The notes: generated by a model not told the origin, from the letters alone. DNA of 64,000 nucleotides from Burkholderiales bacterium (GCA_003963115.1 RXJQ01000011.1:62001-126000), one strand, 5' to 3'. Positions 1 to 10,650 are shown, counted from the first letter of the stretch. Translations and numbers: made by a program.

Positions 1-468
1 GCGCACTTCGATGATTTCGTAGTTGCGGTTGCCACCGGGCGCCTGCACGGTGGCCACGTCGCCGGCTTCCTTGCCGATCAGGGCGCGGGCAATGGGCGAG
101 CCAATCGAGATCTTGCCGTCTTTCAGGTCGGCTTCGTCGTCACCCACGATCTGATAGGTCACCACATCACCGGTGGACTCCAGCTCCATCTCGACCGTGG
201 CGCCGAACACGACCTTGCCCCCTGCATCCAGCTCGGATGGGTCGATGATCTTGGCAGCAGACAGCTTGCCTTCGATTTCGTTGATGCGGCCTTCGATGAA
301 GCCTTGCTTGTCCTTGGCGGCGTCGTACTCGGCGTTTTCAGAGAGGTCGCCCTGGGCGCGCGCTTCGGCAATGGCCTGAACCACGGCCGGACGCTCGACA
401 TGCTTGAGGCGATGCAGCTCTTCCTTGAGCTTCTCGGCGCCGCGCTTGGTGATGGGAATGGTCGACAT
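1..468 (-). CDS. greA: Transcription elongation factor GreA (3' end outside window)
   Basis: GreA binds the secondary channel of RNA polymerase and stimulates cleavage of backtracked transcripts. The protein begins [14 protein letters not shown]. Its N-terminal coiled-coil region carries the acidic tip motif [12 protein letters not shown] (about residues 43-54), and the C-terminal FKBP-like domain includes [17 protein letters not shown]. 156 codons are visible; the family is about 158 residues, so only the last few residues and the stop are missing. It lies downstream of carA-carB on the same strand after a 137-bp gap with no clear terminator, so it may be cotranscribed as in other betaproteobacteria. 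A purine-rich GAGAGAG stretch precedes the start. Confidence 0.97.
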   Translation of the reverse strand, partial: MSTIPITKRGAEKLKEELHRLKHVERPAVVQAIAEARAQGDLSENAEYDAAKDKQGFIEGRINEIEGKLSAAKIIDPSELDAGGKVVFGATVEMELESTGDVVTYQIVGDDEADLKDGKISIGSPIARALIGKEAGDVATVQAPGGNRNYEIIEVR

Positions 469-605
469 GGTTGCGTCTCTCTCGATGCAAATCAGGCTTT
501 GAACTGCTTGAAATGAAAGCAGTGCCTCACAAAAAACGGAAGCCGCGACCTTGACCATCTGGCGATGGCGCCGGGCGCGGCCCTTGAACTTGTGGAAATG
601 AAAGT

Positions 606-3600
606 TTAGTGTAGTTTGGCGTGCAGCTCTTGCAGTGAATACACCACCAGATCGTCCTGGTGTTTCATGGCCTCGACAGCGGCCTCGCAGCCAGCCATGG
701 TGGTGTAGTAGGTCACCCGGTTGGCCAGGGCGGCCGTGCGGATGCTGCGCGAGTCGGCAATGGCCGTGCGGGTTTCGTCCACGGTCGTGAAAACCAGCTG
801 GATTTCGCCTGCCTTGATGGCGTCCGCGATGTGCGGGCGGCCATCCTTGACCTTGTTGACCGGCTCGACCGGTACGCCGGCTTCGGCAATGGCCGCGGCC
901 GTGCCCTTGGTCGCGACGACCTTGAAGCCCAACGCCACCAGCTCGCGAGCGACGTTGACAGCGCGCGCCTTGTCATTGTCCTTGACCGAAATGCACACAG
1001 TGCCCTTGGTCGGCAGACGCGATCCCGCTCCCAACTGGCTCTTGAGCATGGCTTCACCGAAGGTGACGCCCACACCCATGACTTCACCGGTCGAACGCAT
1101 TTCAGGGCCGAGGACGGGGTCCACACCCGGGAATTTGTTGAACGGAAAGACGGCTTCCTTGACCGTGAAATAAGGCGGCACAACTTCGCGCGGAGCCTTG
1201 CCATCGGGGCTTTTTTGCGTGACCAGCTTTTGGCCGGCCATGCAGCGCGCGGCGATCTTGGCCAGAGGCTGGCCAGTCGCCTTGGACACGTAAGGCACGG
1301 TGCGCGAGGCACGTGGGTTCACTTCGAGCACATACACGGTGGCTTTGTCCAGGCCTTGTGTGACGTCACCTTGAATGGCGAACTGCACGTTCATCAGGCC
1401 GACCACATTGAGCGCCTTGGCCATTTGCGCCGTCTGGCGGCGCAGCTCGTCTTGCAGCGCATGCGACAGCGTGTACGGAGGCAGCGAACAAGCCGAGTCA
1501 CCGGAGTGCACGCCGGCTTGCTCGATGTGCTCCATGATGCCGCCGATCATCACATCGGTGCCATCGGAGATGCAGTCGACATCGACCTCGACGGCGTCGT
1601 TGAGGAAGCGGTCCAGCAACACGGGTGACTTGTCGGAGACACGCACGGCTTCGCGCATGTAGCGCTCCAGATCCTTGTCGCCATGCACGATTTCCATCGC
1701 GCGGCCGCCCAGCACGTAGCTGGGACGCACGACCAGCGGGTAGCCGATCTCCTGCGCCAGTTGCAGCGCGGCTTCTTCGGTGCGCGCGGTGCGGTTGGGC
1801 GGCTGCTTCAGACCCAGCTTGTGCAGCAGAGCCTGGAAGCGTTCGCGGTCTTCGGCAATGTCGATGCTGTCGGGCGTCGTGCCGATGATGGGCACACCGT
1901 TGGCTTCGAGGTCGAGGGCGAGCTTCAAAGGCGTCTGGCCGCCGTACTGCACGATCACGCCGACCGGCTTTTCCTTGGCCACGATCTCGAGCACGTCTTC
2001 CAGCGTCACGGGCTCGAAGTACAGGCGATCAGAGGTGTCGTAGTCGGTCGAGACAGTCTCGGGGTTGCAGTTGACCATGATGGTCTCGTAGCCGTCTTCG
2101 CGCATGGCAAGGGCGGCGTGGACGCAGCAGTAGTCGAACTCGATGCCTTGACCGATGCGGTTGGGGCCACCACCCAGCACCATGATCTTCTTGCGATCGG
2201 TGGGCTCGGCCTCGCACTCGCCGCCTTCAGCTTCATAGCACGAATACATGTAGGCGGTCTGCGTCGAGAACTCTGCGGCGCAGGTGTCCACACGCTTGTA
2301 GACCGGACGCACGTTCAGAGCATGACGGGCCTTGCGGACCTCATGCTGGTTGGTGGCGAGCAGCTTGGCCAGGCGGCGATCCGAGAAGCCCTTTTGCTTC
2401 AGGTAACGCATCTCGGCTGCGGTGAGCGACTCCAGCTTGCGCGCCTTCACGTCGGCTTCGGTCTTGACGATGTCTTCGATCTGGGCAAGGAACCAGGGAT
2501 CAATCTTCGTCTCTTCGAAAACCTCGTCGAGGCTCAGGCCGATGCGGAAGGCATCACCCAGGAAGCGGATACGCTCGGGACCGGCTTCGCCGATCTCCTG
2601 CAGGATCTCTTCGCGATCGTCGCTGATCTCGGTCAGGCCATCGATGCCTGTCTCCAGGCCACGCAGCGCCTTCTGGAAAGACTCCTGGAAGGTACGGCCC
2701 ATGGCCATCACTTCGCCCACAGACTTCATCTGCGTGGTCAGGCGCGAATCGGCTGCGGGGAACTTCTCGAAAGCAAAGCGCGGGATCTTGGTGACGACGT
2801 AGTCGATCGAAGGTTCGAAAGACGCTGGCGTGGCACCGCCGGTGATGTCGTTCTTGAGCTCATCGAGCGTGTAGCCCACCGACAGCTTGGCCGCGATCTT
2901 GGCGATCGGGAAGCCTGTGGCCTTCGAGGCCAGCGCGGAGGAGCGCGACACACGCGGGTTCATCTCGATCACGATCATCCGGCCGTTGTCCGGGTTGATC
3001 GAGAACTGCACGTTGGAGCCGCCGGTCTCGACGCCAATCTCACGAAGAATGGCGATGGAGGCGTTGCGCAGCAACTGGTATTCGCGGTCGGTCAGGGTCT
3101 GAGCCGGGGCCACGGTGATCGAGTCACCGGTGTGGATGCCCATCGGATCCAGGTTCTCGATCGAGCAAACGATGATGCAGTTGTCCGCCTTGTCGCGAAC
3201 CACTTCCATCTCATACTCTTTCCAGCCGATGAGCGACTCTTCGATCAGCAGCTCGTTGGTCGGCGACAGGTCCAGACCGCGCTTGCAGATCTCTTCGAAC
3301 TCTTCGGGGTTGTAGGCAATGCCACCGCCCGTGCCACCCAGCGTGAAGCTGGGGCGGATCACCATCGGGAAGCCGTGGCCGCCGATCTCGGCCGTGATGC
3401 GCTTTTGCACAGCCCAGGCTTCTTCCATCGTGTGGGCAATGCCCGACTTCGCGGAGTCCAGACCGATGCTGGTCATGGCTTCCTTGAACTTCTGGCGGTC
3501 TTCGGCCTTCTCGATCGCGTGCTCGTTGGCACCGATCATCTCAACCTTGTACTTGTCGAGCACGCCGTGGCGGTGCAAGTCCAGGGCGCAGTTCAGCGCG

Positions 3601-3881
3601 GTCTGGCCGCCCATGGTCGGCAGGATCGCGTCGGGACGCTCCTTGGCGATGATGCGCTCGACCACCTGCCAGGTGATGGGCTCGATGTAGGTGACGTCCG
3701 CCGTGTTCGGGTCCGTCATGATGGTCGCCGGGTTGCTGTTGACCAGGATGACCTTGTAGCCCTCTTCGCGCAGGGCCTTGCAGGCCTGGGCGCCGGAGTA
3801 GTCGAATTCGCAGGCCTGACCGATGATGATCGGGCCGGCGCCGATGATGAGGATGCTCTTGATGTCGGTGCGCTTTGCCAT
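606..3881 (-). CDS. carB: Carbamoyl-phosphate synthase large subunit
   Basis: The large subunit makes carbamoyl phosphate from bicarbonate, two ATP and ammonia tunnelled from CarA, feeding pyrimidine and arginine synthesis. At 1091 residues it is close to the usual 1070-1080. The two homologous synthase halves are clear: each begins with an ATP-grasp preamble ([19 protein letters not shown] near residue 12 and [17 protein letters not shown] near 570) and carries an ATP-grasp fold ([10 protein letters not shown] in the first, [14 protein letters not shown] in the second). The C-terminal 140 residues are the MGS-like allosteric domain. Its ATG lies 1 nt after the carA stop, with GGAG about 10 nt upstream inside the end of carA, so the two are translationally linked. 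Confidence 0.99.
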   Translation of the reverse strand: MAKRTDIKSILIIGAGPIIIGQACEFDYSGAQACKALREEGYKVILVNSNPATIMTDPNTADVTYIEPITWQVVERIIAKERPDAILPTMGGQTALNCALDLHRHGVLDKYKVEMIGANEHAIEKAEDRQKFKEAMTSIGLDSAKSGIAHTMEEAWAVQKRITAEIGGHGFPMVIRPSFTLGGTGGGIAYNPEEFEEICKRGLDLSPTNELLIEESLIGWKEYEMEVVRDKADNCIIVCSIENLDPMGIHTGDSITVAPAQTLTDREYQLLRNASIAILREIGVETGGSNVQFSINPDNGRMIVIEMNPRVSRSSALASKATGFPIAKIAAKLSVGYTLDELKNDITGGATPASFEPSIDYVVTKIPRFAFEKFPAADSRLTTQMKSVGEVMAMGRTFQESFQKALRGLETGIDGLTEISDDREEILQEIGEAGPERIRFLGDAFRIGLSLDEVFEETKIDPWFLAQIEDIVKTEADVKARKLESLTAAEMRYLKQKGFSDRRLAKLLATNQHEVRKARHALNVRPVYKRVDTCAAEFSTQTAYMYSCYEAEGGECEAEPTDRKKIMVLGGGPNRIGQGIEFDYCCVHAALAMREDGYETIMVNCNPETVSTDYDTSDRLYFEPVTLEDVLEIVAKEKPVGVIVQYGGQTPLKLALDLEANGVPIIGTTPDSIDIAEDRERFQALLHKLGLKQPPNRTARTEEAALQLAQEIGYPLVVRPSYVLGGRAMEIVHGDKDLERYMREAVRVSDKSPVLLDRFLNDAVEVDVDCISDGTDVMIGGIMEHIEQAGVHSGDSACSLPPYTLSHALQDELRRQTAQMAKALNVVGLMNVQFAIQGDVTQGLDKATVYVLEVNPRASRTVPYVSKATGQPLAKIAARCMAGQKLVTQKSPDGKAPREVVPPYFTVKEAVFPFNKFPGVDPVLGPEMRSTGEVMGVGVTFGEAMLKSQLGAGSRLPTKGTVCISVKDNDKARAVNVARELVALGFKVVATKGTAAAIAEAGVPVEPVNKVKDGRPHIADAIKAGEIQLVFTTVDETRTAIADSRSIRTAALANRVTYYTTMAGCEAAVEAMKHQDDLVVYSLQELHAKLH

Positions 3882-3882
3882 G

Positions 3883-5070
3883 TCAGTTTTTCTCCATCAG
3901 CCGCGCAGCCATGAGGGTCGTGAAACGATCAAACAAGTAAGCGATGTCATGCGGTCCGGGCGAGGCTTCCGGGTGACCCTGGAAGCAGAAAGCGGGTTTG
4001 TCGGTGCGGGCCAGGCCTTGCAGCGTGCCGTCAAACAGCGAGATGTGCGTGGCGCGCAGGTTGGGGCCAAGAGTCTTCTCGTCGACAGCGAAGCCGTGAT
4101 TCTGGCTGGTGATGCTGACGCGGCCGGAGTCGAGGTCCTTCACGGGGTGGTTGCCGCCGTGGTGGCCGAACTTCATCTTGAAAGTCTTGGCGCCGGAGGC
4201 CAGCGCCATGATCTGGTGACCCAGGCAGATGCCGAAGGTCGGGATGCCGGTTTCGATCAGCTCCTTTGTAGCAGCGATGGCGTATTCGCAAGGCTCAGGA
4301 TCGCCAGGGCCGTTGGACAGGAAGATGCCATCGGGCTTGTACTTGAGCACCTCGGCGGCAGGCGTCTTGGCGGGCACGACGGTGACCCTGCAGCCGCGCT
4401 CGGCCAGCATGCGCAGGATGTTGCGCTTTACACCGAAGTCATAGGCCACGACATGGAACTTGGGCGCGGTCAGCTTGCCAAAGCCGGGCTTGCCGTCCAG
4501 CGCAGGGTTCGCCAGCTTCCATTCGGTCTCGGTCCACTCGGCGGTTTCGGCGCGCGTGACGACCTGGGCCAGATCCAGCCCGGCCATGTTCGGTGCGGCC
4601 TTGGCCTTGGCGATGGCATCGGCAATCACGGCGTCCGTCAAGGCTTCACCTGCCTTCAGGGCCACGATACAGCCGTTCTGGGCGCCCTTGGTGCGCAGCA
4701 GGCGGGTCAGCTTGCGGGTGTCGATGCTCGCGATGCCCACCGTGCCTTCGTCTTGCAGGTACTGTGACAGCGTGCGGCTCTGGCGGAAGTTGGAAGTGCG
4801 GATGGGCAGATCCTTGATGATCAGACCAGCGGCATGGACTTTCGAGGCCTCGACATCCTCACCGTTGACGCCATAGTTGCCGATGTGCGGATACGTCAAC
4901 GTGACGATCTGCTTGCAGTAGCTGGGGTCGGTGAGGATTTCTTGGTAGCCGGTGAGTGAGGTGTTGAACACCACTTCGCCGACTGTGTGACCGGCGGCGC
5001 CGATCGAAGTGCCTAGAAAGACCGTGCCGTCTGCGAGGGCCAGAAGAGCTTGGGGCAGTACGGGCAGCAC
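3883..5070 (-). CDS. carA: Carbamoyl-phosphate synthase small (glutaminase) subunit
   Basis: CarA hydrolyses glutamine and passes ammonia to CarB. The 395-residue protein has the N-terminal CPSase small-chain domain ([21 protein letters not shown]) and a C-terminal class-I glutamine amidotransferase with the nucleophile in [10 protein letters not shown] and the His/Glu of [14 protein letters not shown] chose the GTG start at 5070 because [18 protein letters not shown] aligns with family N-termini and GGAG sits 9 nt upstream. An ATG 6-8 nt further upstream is in another frame. Upstream lies a roughly 250-bp leader separating it from the divergent bfr gene. Confidence 0.98.
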   Translation of the reverse strand: MLPVLPQALLALADGTVFLGTSIGAAGHTVGEVVFNTSLTGYQEILTDPSYCKQIVTLTYPHIGNYGVNGEDVEASKVHAAGLIIKDLPIRTSNFRQSRTLSQYLQDEGTVGIASIDTRKLTRLLRTKGAQNGCIVALKAGEALTDAVIADAIAKAKAAPNMAGLDLAQVVTRAETAEWTETEWKLANPALDGKPGFGKLTAPKFHVVAYDFGVKRNILRMLAERGCRVTVVPAKTPAAEVLKYKPDGIFLSNGPGDPEPCEYAIAATKELIETGIPTFGICLGHQIMALASGAKTFKMKFGHHGGNHPVKDLDSGRVSITSQNHGFAVDEKTLGPNLRATHISLFDGTLQGLARTDKPAFCFQGHPEASPGPHDIAYLFDRFTTLMAARLMEKN

Positions 5071-5321
5071 GGGTTCATTCTCCGTTTGTAGTGCGCGCCC
5101 AGCTCTGCCCTTGCACTTGTTCGCCCCACGTGCATCTGCAGCTTCTGCAATTTGCGGCGTGGTACGGACGTGACAAGTTCGAGTCCAGTAAAGGATCCGA
5201 TGGGGGTTTCGCTAGGCGGGGGGTGGTTGCGGGTAAACCTTAGGAGTATAACCGATCCTGTCACCGTCAGGTCATCAAACCCCGCGCCCATGCGCCATCA
5301 ACAGTGAACAGCGAGGAGTCC
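5071..5321. promoter_or_regulatory. Divergent carA / bfr intergenic region
   Basis: This 251-bp region has no credible gene and must hold promoters for carA (leftward) and bfr (rightward). On the minus strand TATACT (5250-5245) is a reasonable -10 hexamer, but I see no good -35 at 16-18 bp, so the assignment is weak. It would give a carA leader of roughly 165 nt. No PyrR-type or arginine-leader element was recognised. The bfr ribosome binding site GAGGAG is at 5313-5318. Confidence 0.4.
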
Positions 5322-5801
5322 ATGAAAGGCGATCCCAAGGTCCTTGAACATCTCAACGCCCAATTGAAGAACGAACTGACGGCCACCAACCAGTACTTCC
5401 TGCACTACCGCATGCTGAAACACTGGGGCTTCGACAAACTCGCCAAGAAGGAATACGAAGAATCCATCGGCGAAATGAAGCATGCGGACAAGCTCATGGA
5501 GCGCATCTTCATGCTGGACGGCCTGCCCAACCTGCAGGACCTGGGCAAGCTGCTGATCGGCGAGGACGTGCCCGAACTCCTGGCCTGCGACCTGAAGCTC
5601 GAATCCGGCGCGCAAGGCACGATCAAGGACGGCATCGCCTACTGCGAATCGGTGCGCGATTACGTGTCGCGCGATCTGTTGCAGGACATCCTGGACGACA
5701 CCGAGGAGCACATCGATTTCCTCGAAACCCAGATCGACCTGATCGACAAGGTCGGCCTGCAGAACTACCTGCAGTCGGCCATGGGCGATGTGGAAAGTTG
5801 A
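5322..5801 (+). CDS. bfr: Bacterioferritin
   Basis: A haem-containing 24-mer iron storage protein that oxidises Fe(II) and stores it as a ferric mineral. I chose ATG 5322 ([12 protein letters not shown]) over the in-frame GTG at 5304 because MKGD is the canonical N-terminus and GAGGAG lies just upstream. The 159-residue product has haem ligand Met52 and ferroxidase ligands Glu18, Glu51, His54, Glu94 and His130. The sixth classical ligand, Glu127 in E. coli Bfr, is Thr here (segment DDTEEHID). It is followed by a Fur-box-like palindrome and bfd, whose product helps release the stored iron. Confidence 0.98.
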   Translation: MKGDPKVLEHLNAQLKNELTATNQYFLHYRMLKHWGFDKLAKKEYEESIGEMKHADKLMERIFMLDGLPNLQDLGKLLIGEDVPELLACDLKLESGAQGTIKDGIAYCESVRDYVSRDLLQDILDDTEEHIDFLETQIDLIDKVGLQNYLQSAMGDVES

Positions 5802-5860
5802 GACAAATCGCATGAGGGCCGAACAAGGGCTGAATAAAAGCCCCACAAACCGCCTGTTCA

Positions 5861-5889
5861 AATGATTGCATGCGAATCATTCTCATTTA
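5861..5889 (+). promoter_or_regulatory. Putative Fur box upstream of bfd
   Basis: AATGATT (5861-5867) and AATCATT (5875-5881) form an inverted repeat with a 7-nt centre. The overlapping reverse-strand segment AATGAGAATGATT (5887-5875) matches 11 of 13 positions of the core of the classical 19-bp Fur consensus. The site lies 37 nt upstream of the bfd start, where repression under iron-replete conditions would be expected. Recognition is by eye only. Confidence 0.65.
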
Positions 5890-5925
5890 AAATGATCGCA
5901 TCGACTCTCCTGGCAAGTGGCAATC

Positions 5926-6138
5926 ATGATCGTGTGCGTCTGCAACCGCGTCTCTGACCGCGATATCCAACGTCTGGCGGCGCAAGGCTGCGACTCGTTC
6001 GAAGCCCTTCAGTTCGAAACCGGCACCGCCACCTGCTGCGGCCGCTGCGAATCCTGCGCCCGCGAAACTCTGGCCGCCGCTTGCGCCGACGAGGCCACAC
6101 GCCACGCCGCCCGCCACATCCCGCTGGTCACGGCTTGA
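5926..6138 (+). CDS. bfd: Bacterioferritin-associated ferredoxin (BFD-like [2Fe-2S])
   Basis: Bfd donates electrons to the haem of bacterioferritin so that stored ferric iron can be reduced and released. The 70-residue protein starts MIVCVCNRVSDRDI and has the cluster ligands Cys4 and Cys6, then Cys38 and Cys41 (TCCGRCESC), the CxC-X31-CxxC spacing of the family. ATG 5926 is preferred to an in-frame GTG at 5917 because MIVCVC is the conserved N-terminus. It lies directly after bfr, with a Fur-box-like site in its promoter, so the pair is probably split between constitutive storage and iron-starvation release. Confidence 0.96.
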   Translation: MIVCVCNRVSDRDIQRLAAQGCDSFEALQFETGTATCCGRCESCARETLAAACADEATRHAARHIPLVTA

Positions 6139-6312
6139 ACGCCGCTTGAATCCCCGCCTGCGACAAATTCCCGCCCCGAACGACTTCGTTGCAAATCGTT
6201 TCAAGGCATGGGAAAGCGCCCCTCCTGAGCCCTTTAGCGCCCTCAAGCCCCCGCGCCATACGCCGATAGCAAAGACGAACCGCTGGGTAAAGGCGGCCAC
6301 TCTGAGGGCGAC

Positions 6313-6861
6313 ATGGCATCCAGATTCTTCACGAACGACGACGCACCCGAAACCGTTTCGGCTGTTGTACCGGCGGAACCTGCCCGCCCCCTGCTGACCT
6401 CCATCAAATGTGGCCCCATTGAAGCGGCCGCTTCGACACCGCACGAAGGCACGCCCTCTGGCCTGGGCACGCGCCGCAACGAGGTGGTGCCGCCGACCAT
6501 GTTCGCGCGCAGCCGGCCGCTGTGGAAAGCCTGGCTCTCAGGCTTCTGGTGCTGGCTGTGGGACATGGACGAGCTGCCCCGCACACCTGCGCCCATGACA
6601 GGCCTGCGCAAGGTCAAATCCGAATTCAACTCCGCCATGTGGGATCTGCAATCCATGCGCGCCAACCAGGTGCGCAGCATGGTCGAGTCGGCCCGCTCGC
6701 TGCGTGAGCTGTGGCATTTGCGTGCCGATGTCTTTCGCGTGATCGCTGTGCACCGCGGCCAGATCGAAGCACAGCTGCGCCTGGACGCGCTGGACAGCCA
6801 CTTTCCCTTGCGCTCGTCGGGCCGAGACGAACCTCGCGCATCGAAAGTCACAAGCTGGTAA
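6313..6861 (+). CDS. Conserved hypothetical protein, 182 aa
   Basis: Function unknown. A good Shine-Dalgarno (GAGGG, 6304-6308) precedes the ATG by 4 nt, and codon use matches its neighbours, so I take it as real. The first 60 residues look disordered (Pro, Ala, Thr, Glu). A Trp-rich stretch LWKAWLSGFWCWLWDMDELP (about 71-90) is followed by a predicted helical C-terminal half (SMVESARSLRELWHLRADVF). No signal peptide or catalytic motif is evident. Proteins with a similar LREAWHLR-type segment occur in Burkholderiales, by memory only. It stands alone between bfd and a dehydrogenase gene. Confidence 0.75.
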   Translation: MASRFFTNDDAPETVSAVVPAEPARPLLTSIKCGPIEAAASTPHEGTPSGLGTRRNEVVPPTMFARSRPLWKAWLSGFWCWLWDMDELPRTPAPMTGLRKVKSEFNSAMWDLQSMRANQVRSMVESARSLRELWHLRADVFRVIAVHRGQIEAQLRLDALDSHFPLRSSGRDEPRASKVTSW

Positions 6862-6936
6862 ACACAAATCTTGCCCCTTGCGGGCAGCTTTGTTGTCAGC
6901 CGTAGCAAAATGAGGGGCTGGACTGCTGACAGCCCC

Positions 6937-7944
6937 ATGAACATCATCATCCTGGACGACTACCAAGACGCCGTCCGCAAATTGCAATGCGCGACCAAGC
7001 TGGATGGCCTGGCCGCCAAGGTCTTCACCAACACGGTCAAGGGCACGGGACAACTGGCGGTTCGCCTGCGTGACGCCGAAGCACTGGTGCTGATCCGCGA
7101 GCGCACGCACTTCCCGAGGTCCTTGCTGGAAAAGCTGCCCAAGCTGCGGCTGATCTGCCAGACAGGCCCCGTTGGCCCCCACATTGATCTGGAAGCATGC
7201 ACGCAGCGCGGCATCGCCGTGGCCGAGGGACTAGGTGCGCCTTATGCGCCGGCCGAATTGACCTGGGCTTTGGTCATGGCGGCCATGCGCCGGCTGCCGC
7301 AGTACATCGGCAACCTCAAGCACGGGGCATGGCAGCAGGCTGGATTGAAGTCGGCCTCCATGCCGGTGAACTTCGGCCTGGGCATGCTGCTCAAGGGCAA
7401 GACGCTGGGCATATGGGGCTATGGCCGCGTTGGTCAGTTGGTCGCGGGCTATGGCAAGGCCTTTGGCATGCACGTCACGGTGTGGGGCAGCGAGGAATCG
7501 CGCTCCCTGGCCAAGGCCGATGGCTGCATCCCCGCGCCCACGCGCGAAGCCTTCTTCGAAGCCTGCGATGTGCTCAGCCTGCATTTGCGGCTGTCCGACA
7601 GCACGCGGGGCCTGATCACGCTCGACGATCTCAGCCGCATGAAGCCCACCGCCTTGCTGGTCAACACCTCGCGCGCTGAACTGCTCCAAGACAGCGCGCT
7701 GGTGGCCGCGCTCAACCGTGGACGCCCCGGCATGGCTGCGGTCGACGTGTTCGAGAGCGAGCCCATCTTGCAAGGCCACCCCTTGCTGCGCCTGGAGAAC
7801 GCCGTGTGCACGCCACACATCGGTTTTGTCGAGCAAGACAACTATGAGCGCCTCTTCAGCGCTGCGTTCGACAACCTGCTGAACTTCATTGCAGGCACGC
7901 CGACGAACATCGTCAACCCGGAAGCCCTGAAGGTTCACCACTAA
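6937..7944 (+). CDS. D-isomer specific 2-hydroxyacid dehydrogenase family protein
   Basis: A 335-residue NAD-dependent oxidoreductase of the phosphoglycerate/D-lactate dehydrogenase superfamily. The NAD-binding Rossmann motif is LGIWGYGRVGQ (about residue 153). The catalytic triad is visible as Arg in VNTSRAELL, Glu in VFESEP and His in CTPHIGFVE. The N-terminal MNIIILDDYQDAV is typical of the serA-like paralogues that are not the biosynthetic SerA: there is no C-terminal ACT domain. Substrate cannot be told from sequence. ATG 6937 is chosen over an upstream in-frame start because the domain begins there. The MFS gene follows after 7 nt and may be cotranscribed. Confidence 0.93.
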   Translation: MNIIILDDYQDAVRKLQCATKLDGLAAKVFTNTVKGTGQLAVRLRDAEALVLIRERTHFPRSLLEKLPKLRLICQTGPVGPHIDLEACTQRGIAVAEGLGAPYAPAELTWALVMAAMRRLPQYIGNLKHGAWQQAGLKSASMPVNFGLGMLLKGKTLGIWGYGRVGQLVAGYGKAFGMHVTVWGSEESRSLAKADGCIPAPTREAFFEACDVLSLHLRLSDSTRGLITLDDLSRMKPTALLVNTSRAELLQDSALVAALNRGRPGMAAVDVFESEPILQGHPLLRLENAVCTPHIGFVEQDNYERLFSAAFDNLLNFIAGTPTNIVNPEALKVHH

Positions 7945-7951
7945 GGCACGC

Positions 7952-9157
7952 TTGGAGCTCGAACGCGCCCTTTCCCGTCAGGACATGGACGCAGCGCGCT
8001 GGGCGCTGCTGGCGGGCAATTTCGTGATCGGCTGCGGCGTGATGGTCGTGGGTGGCACACTCAATGACCTCACGCGCTCGCTGAACATCAGCGTGACACA
8101 GGGTGGCCATCTGATCGCCATTGCCGCCCTGATGATGGGCGTGGGTGCCCCGCTGCTGGCCGCCGCCGTGGCCCATATCGACCGGCGCAAGCTGCTCACC
8201 TGGACCATGGTCTGGTACGCCGCAGGACACGCCTTGTGTGCCCTAGCCCCCAACTACGATTGGCTGTGGCCCGTGCGCGCCTTGACGGTACTGTCCGCAG
8301 CGGTTTTCACGCCGCAGGCCGCTGCCACCATGGGTTTCATGAGCACGCCTGCGCGCCGTGGCCGACACATCACCTTTGTGTTCATGGGCTGGTCGATTGC
8401 ATCTGTGGCCGGCATGCCGATGGCCGCCTGGATCGGCGAGCGCATGGGCTGGCGTGTGGCGATGATGATGGTGGCGGTGGGTGCGCTGCTGGCCGCCTGG
8501 CTGGTGCGCCAGACCCTGCCTTCCGGCATCCGGCCGCCAGCCTTGTCCATGCGCGCGTGGCGCAAGGTGTTCCGCTCGCCGCTGCTGATGGCCGTGGTGC
8601 TGGTCACCGCCTGCCAGAGCGCCGGGCAGTTCACCGTGCTGGCTTATGCGGCGCCGCTTTACAAGAACGCCTTCCACGCCAGCCCAGAAGAGATCAGCCT
8701 GATGTTCGCCTGGTTCGGCGGGCTCGCGCTGGCAGGCAACCTCGTGCTCAACCGGGTGGTGGACAGACTGGGGGCCGCGCCCGCCGTGACCTTCACGCTG
8801 AGCATGATGCTCGTCAGCCTGTTGCTGTGGCCATTGGGCAGCACCCTGCCCTTGCTTGCCCTGGTCCTGCTGCCCTGGGCACTGAGCGGCTTTGCGACCA
8901 ACTCAGGGCAACAGGCCAGGCTCGGAGGGCTATCACCTCGACTGGCACCGGCGCTGATGGCACTCAACACATCGGCCATCTATCTGGGGCATGCCATCGG
9001 GGCATCAGGCGGCGGCTGGGTGCTGACCCACCATGGCTATGGGCAACTGCACTGGCTGGGGCTCGTCTGGATGAGTGTAGCCTGGGGCCTGAGCTGGTGG
9101 GCACAGCGCGAGCAACGCCAGCACGATCGGCGCGCGATGCTGTCGGTCAGCCAGTAG
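7952..9157 (+). CDS. Major facilitator superfamily transporter (DHA1-like)
   Basis: A polytopic membrane protein of about 400 residues with about 12 hydrophobic segments, probably a proton-driven drug or metabolite exporter. The loop after TM2 (HIDRRKLL) and the central basic loop are typical of the AraJ/Cmx-like MFS group. TTG 7952 has AAGG 5 nt upstream and is used here. ATG 7985 ([13 protein letters not shown]) is an alternative that would still give the complete first helix. Its 3' end overlaps the convergent rlmB gene by 11 bp. Substrate unknown. Confidence 0.9.
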   Translation: MELERALSRQDMDAARWALLAGNFVIGCGVMVVGGTLNDLTRSLNISVTQGGHLIAIAALMMGVGAPLLAAAVAHIDRRKLLTWTMVWYAAGHALCALAPNYDWLWPVRALTVLSAAVFTPQAAATMGFMSTPARRGRHITFVFMGWSIASVAGMPMAAWIGERMGWRVAMMMVAVGALLAAWLVRQTLPSGIRPPALSMRAWRKVFRSPLLMAVVLVTACQSAGQFTVLAYAAPLYKNAFHASPEEISLMFAWFGGLALAGNLVLNRVVDRLGAAPAVTFTLSMMLVSLLLWPLGSTLPLLALVLLPWALSGFATNSGQQARLGGLSPRLAPALMALNTSAIYLGHAIGASGGGWVLTHHGYGQLHWLGLVWMSVAWGLSWWAQREQRQHDRRAMLSVSQ

Positions 9158-9893
9158 AAGAAAGTCGCTGGCGACGCGCCTCGTACAAGCACACGCCACT
9201 GGCCACCGACACGTTCAGGCTGGACACCCCACCCATCATCGGGATGCTGACCAGTTCGTCGCAGTGCTTGCGCGTCAGCTGGCGCATGCCCGAGCCTTCG
9301 GCACCCAGCACCAAAGCAACGGGCCCGGTGAAGTCCCGCCCCTCATACAGGCTGTGCGGCGCATCGTCAGCTGTCCCGATGATCCAGATATCACGCTCTT
9401 TCAACTCGGTCAGGGTACGCGCCAGATTGGTCACCATGAAGTAAGGCACGGTCTCGGCTGCGCCGCTGGCCACCTTGGCCACCGTGGCGTTGATACCCAC
9501 GGCATGGTCCTTGGGTGCGATCACCGCGTGGGCACCCGCGCCATCGGCTACGCGCAGGCAGGCTCCCAGGTTGTGCGGATCCGTGACGCCATCGAGCACG
9601 AGCAGCAAGGCTGGTTCGGCCAGGCCATCGAGCAAATCGTCCAGCGAGCTGGATTGCTGGATCGCCTCGACACGGGCGACCACGCCTTGGTGGCGGTGCG
9701 TCCCGGCGAGCTTCTGAAGCTTGTCGTCGTCGCTGTCGATGACGCGCACACCGGCCTCTTCGACCTTGGCCAGGAATTGTTTCATGCGCTGATCGCGACG
9801 CGACGCATCGACATGCAACTCACGAATGGACTTGGGCGCCACCTTCAGGCGCACCGACACGGCATGAAAACCAAATAGCAGTTTGAGACTCAT
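9147..9893 (-). CDS. rlmB: 23S rRNA (guanosine-2'-O-)-methyltransferase RlmB
   Basis: A SpoU-family enzyme that 2'-O-methylates G2251 in the P-loop of 23S rRNA using S-adenosylmethionine. The 248-residue protein has the N-terminal substrate-binding domain ([11 protein letters not shown]) and the trefoil-knot motifs [33 protein letters not shown] and [14 protein letters not shown]. Its ATG overlaps the stop of the upstream ABC ATPase gene (ATGA at 9893-9890), so the two form an operon. Confidence 0.97.
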   Translation of the reverse strand: MSLKLLFGFHAVSVRLKVAPKSIRELHVDASRRDQRMKQFLAKVEEAGVRVIDSDDDKLQKLAGTHRHQGVVARVEAIQQSSSLDDLLDGLAEPALLLVLDGVTDPHNLGACLRVADGAGAHAVIAPKDHAVGINATVAKVASGAAETVPYFMVTNLARTLTELKERDIWIIGTADDAPHSLYEGRDFTGPVALVLGAEGSGMRQLTRKHCDELVSIPMMGGVSSLNVSVASGVCLYEARRQRLSSTG

Positions 9894-10591
9894 GCCGGCA
9901 TCCTAACCTCTGGCTCAGCGAGGATGCAGCCCGCGCCGATGCGGATCTGGCTGTGGCAGCGTTGCGCGATCTGTGCGTCGTGGGTGACCAGCACGAGTGT
10001 GGTGCCGTTTTCGCGGTTGAGCTCGAACATCAGGTCCATCACGGCCTGTCCAGTTGCATGATCGAGGCTACCCGTGGGCTCGTCGGCCATGAGGATGTCA
10101 GGGTGGACCACGAAGGCCCTGGCCAGCGCCACACGCTGCTGCTCCCCGCCCGACAACAAGGCGGGCCGATGCTTCAGCCGTTGCCCCAAGCCCACCCGCG
10201 TCAGCATGGCCGTGGCCTTGGCTCGCGCTTCCCGGTCGCCACGCAACTCCAGCGGCAGCATCACGTTCTCCAGCGCCGTGAGGTGGGCGATCAACTGGAA
10301 GCTCTGGAAGACGAAGCCGATATGGCGGGCGCGGTGGGCCGCGCGCTCGTCCTCGCCCATCGAGAACATCTCTCGCCCGCACAGCATGACCCGACCTGCG
10401 CTGGGCACGTCCAGCCCGGCCAGCAGGGACAACAAGGTGCTCTTGCCCGACCCAGAGGCGCCCACGATGGCCAAGGACTCCCCTGCCGGCACCGTCAAGG
10501 AGATGTTGTGCAGAATGCTCAAGGTGCCACTGGAGTCCTCGACGACCTTGCTGAGATCGCTGGCTTGAATGGCGGGAGCCGGGGAAGACAT
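9890..10591 (-). CDS. ABC transporter ATP-binding protein, YbbA/LolD-like
   Basis: A 233-residue cytoplasmic ATPase of the LolD/MacB/YbbA class. Motifs are Walker [10 protein letters not shown], signature [15 protein letters not shown], Walker [13 protein letters not shown] and H-loop LVTHD. The start at 10591 ([15 protein letters not shown]) fits the family; an in-frame ATG at 10615 is possible and neither has a clear Shine-Dalgarno. It is divergent from a tesA-type esterase, the same arrangement as E. coli tesA-ybbA. The YbbP-type permease that normally follows is absent: the next gene is rlmB, overlapping by 4 nt. The membrane partner must be encoded elsewhere or the protein works alone. 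Confidence 0.92.
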   Translation of the reverse strand: MSSPAPAIQASDLSKVVEDSSGTLSILHNISLTVPAGESLAIVGASGSGKSTLLSLLAGLDVPSAGRVMLCGREMFSMGEDERAAHRARHIGFVFQSFQLIAHLTALENVMLPLELRGDREARAKATAMLTRVGLGQRLKHRPALLSGGEQQRVALARAFVVHPDILMADEPTGSLDHATGQAVMDLMFELNRENGTTLVLVTHDAQIAQRCHSQIRIGAGCILAEPEVRMPA

Positions 10592-10650
10592 CGGGCTGGA
10601 TTCTGGTGGCAACATGTGCATGAACAGGCTGAGGCCCTGAGGCTGGAACA

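Noticed and set aside
1683..3914. An open frame of about 740 codons antisense to carB
   Set aside because: The carB product is complete with both synthase halves. The antisense translation is low-complexity and motif-free.
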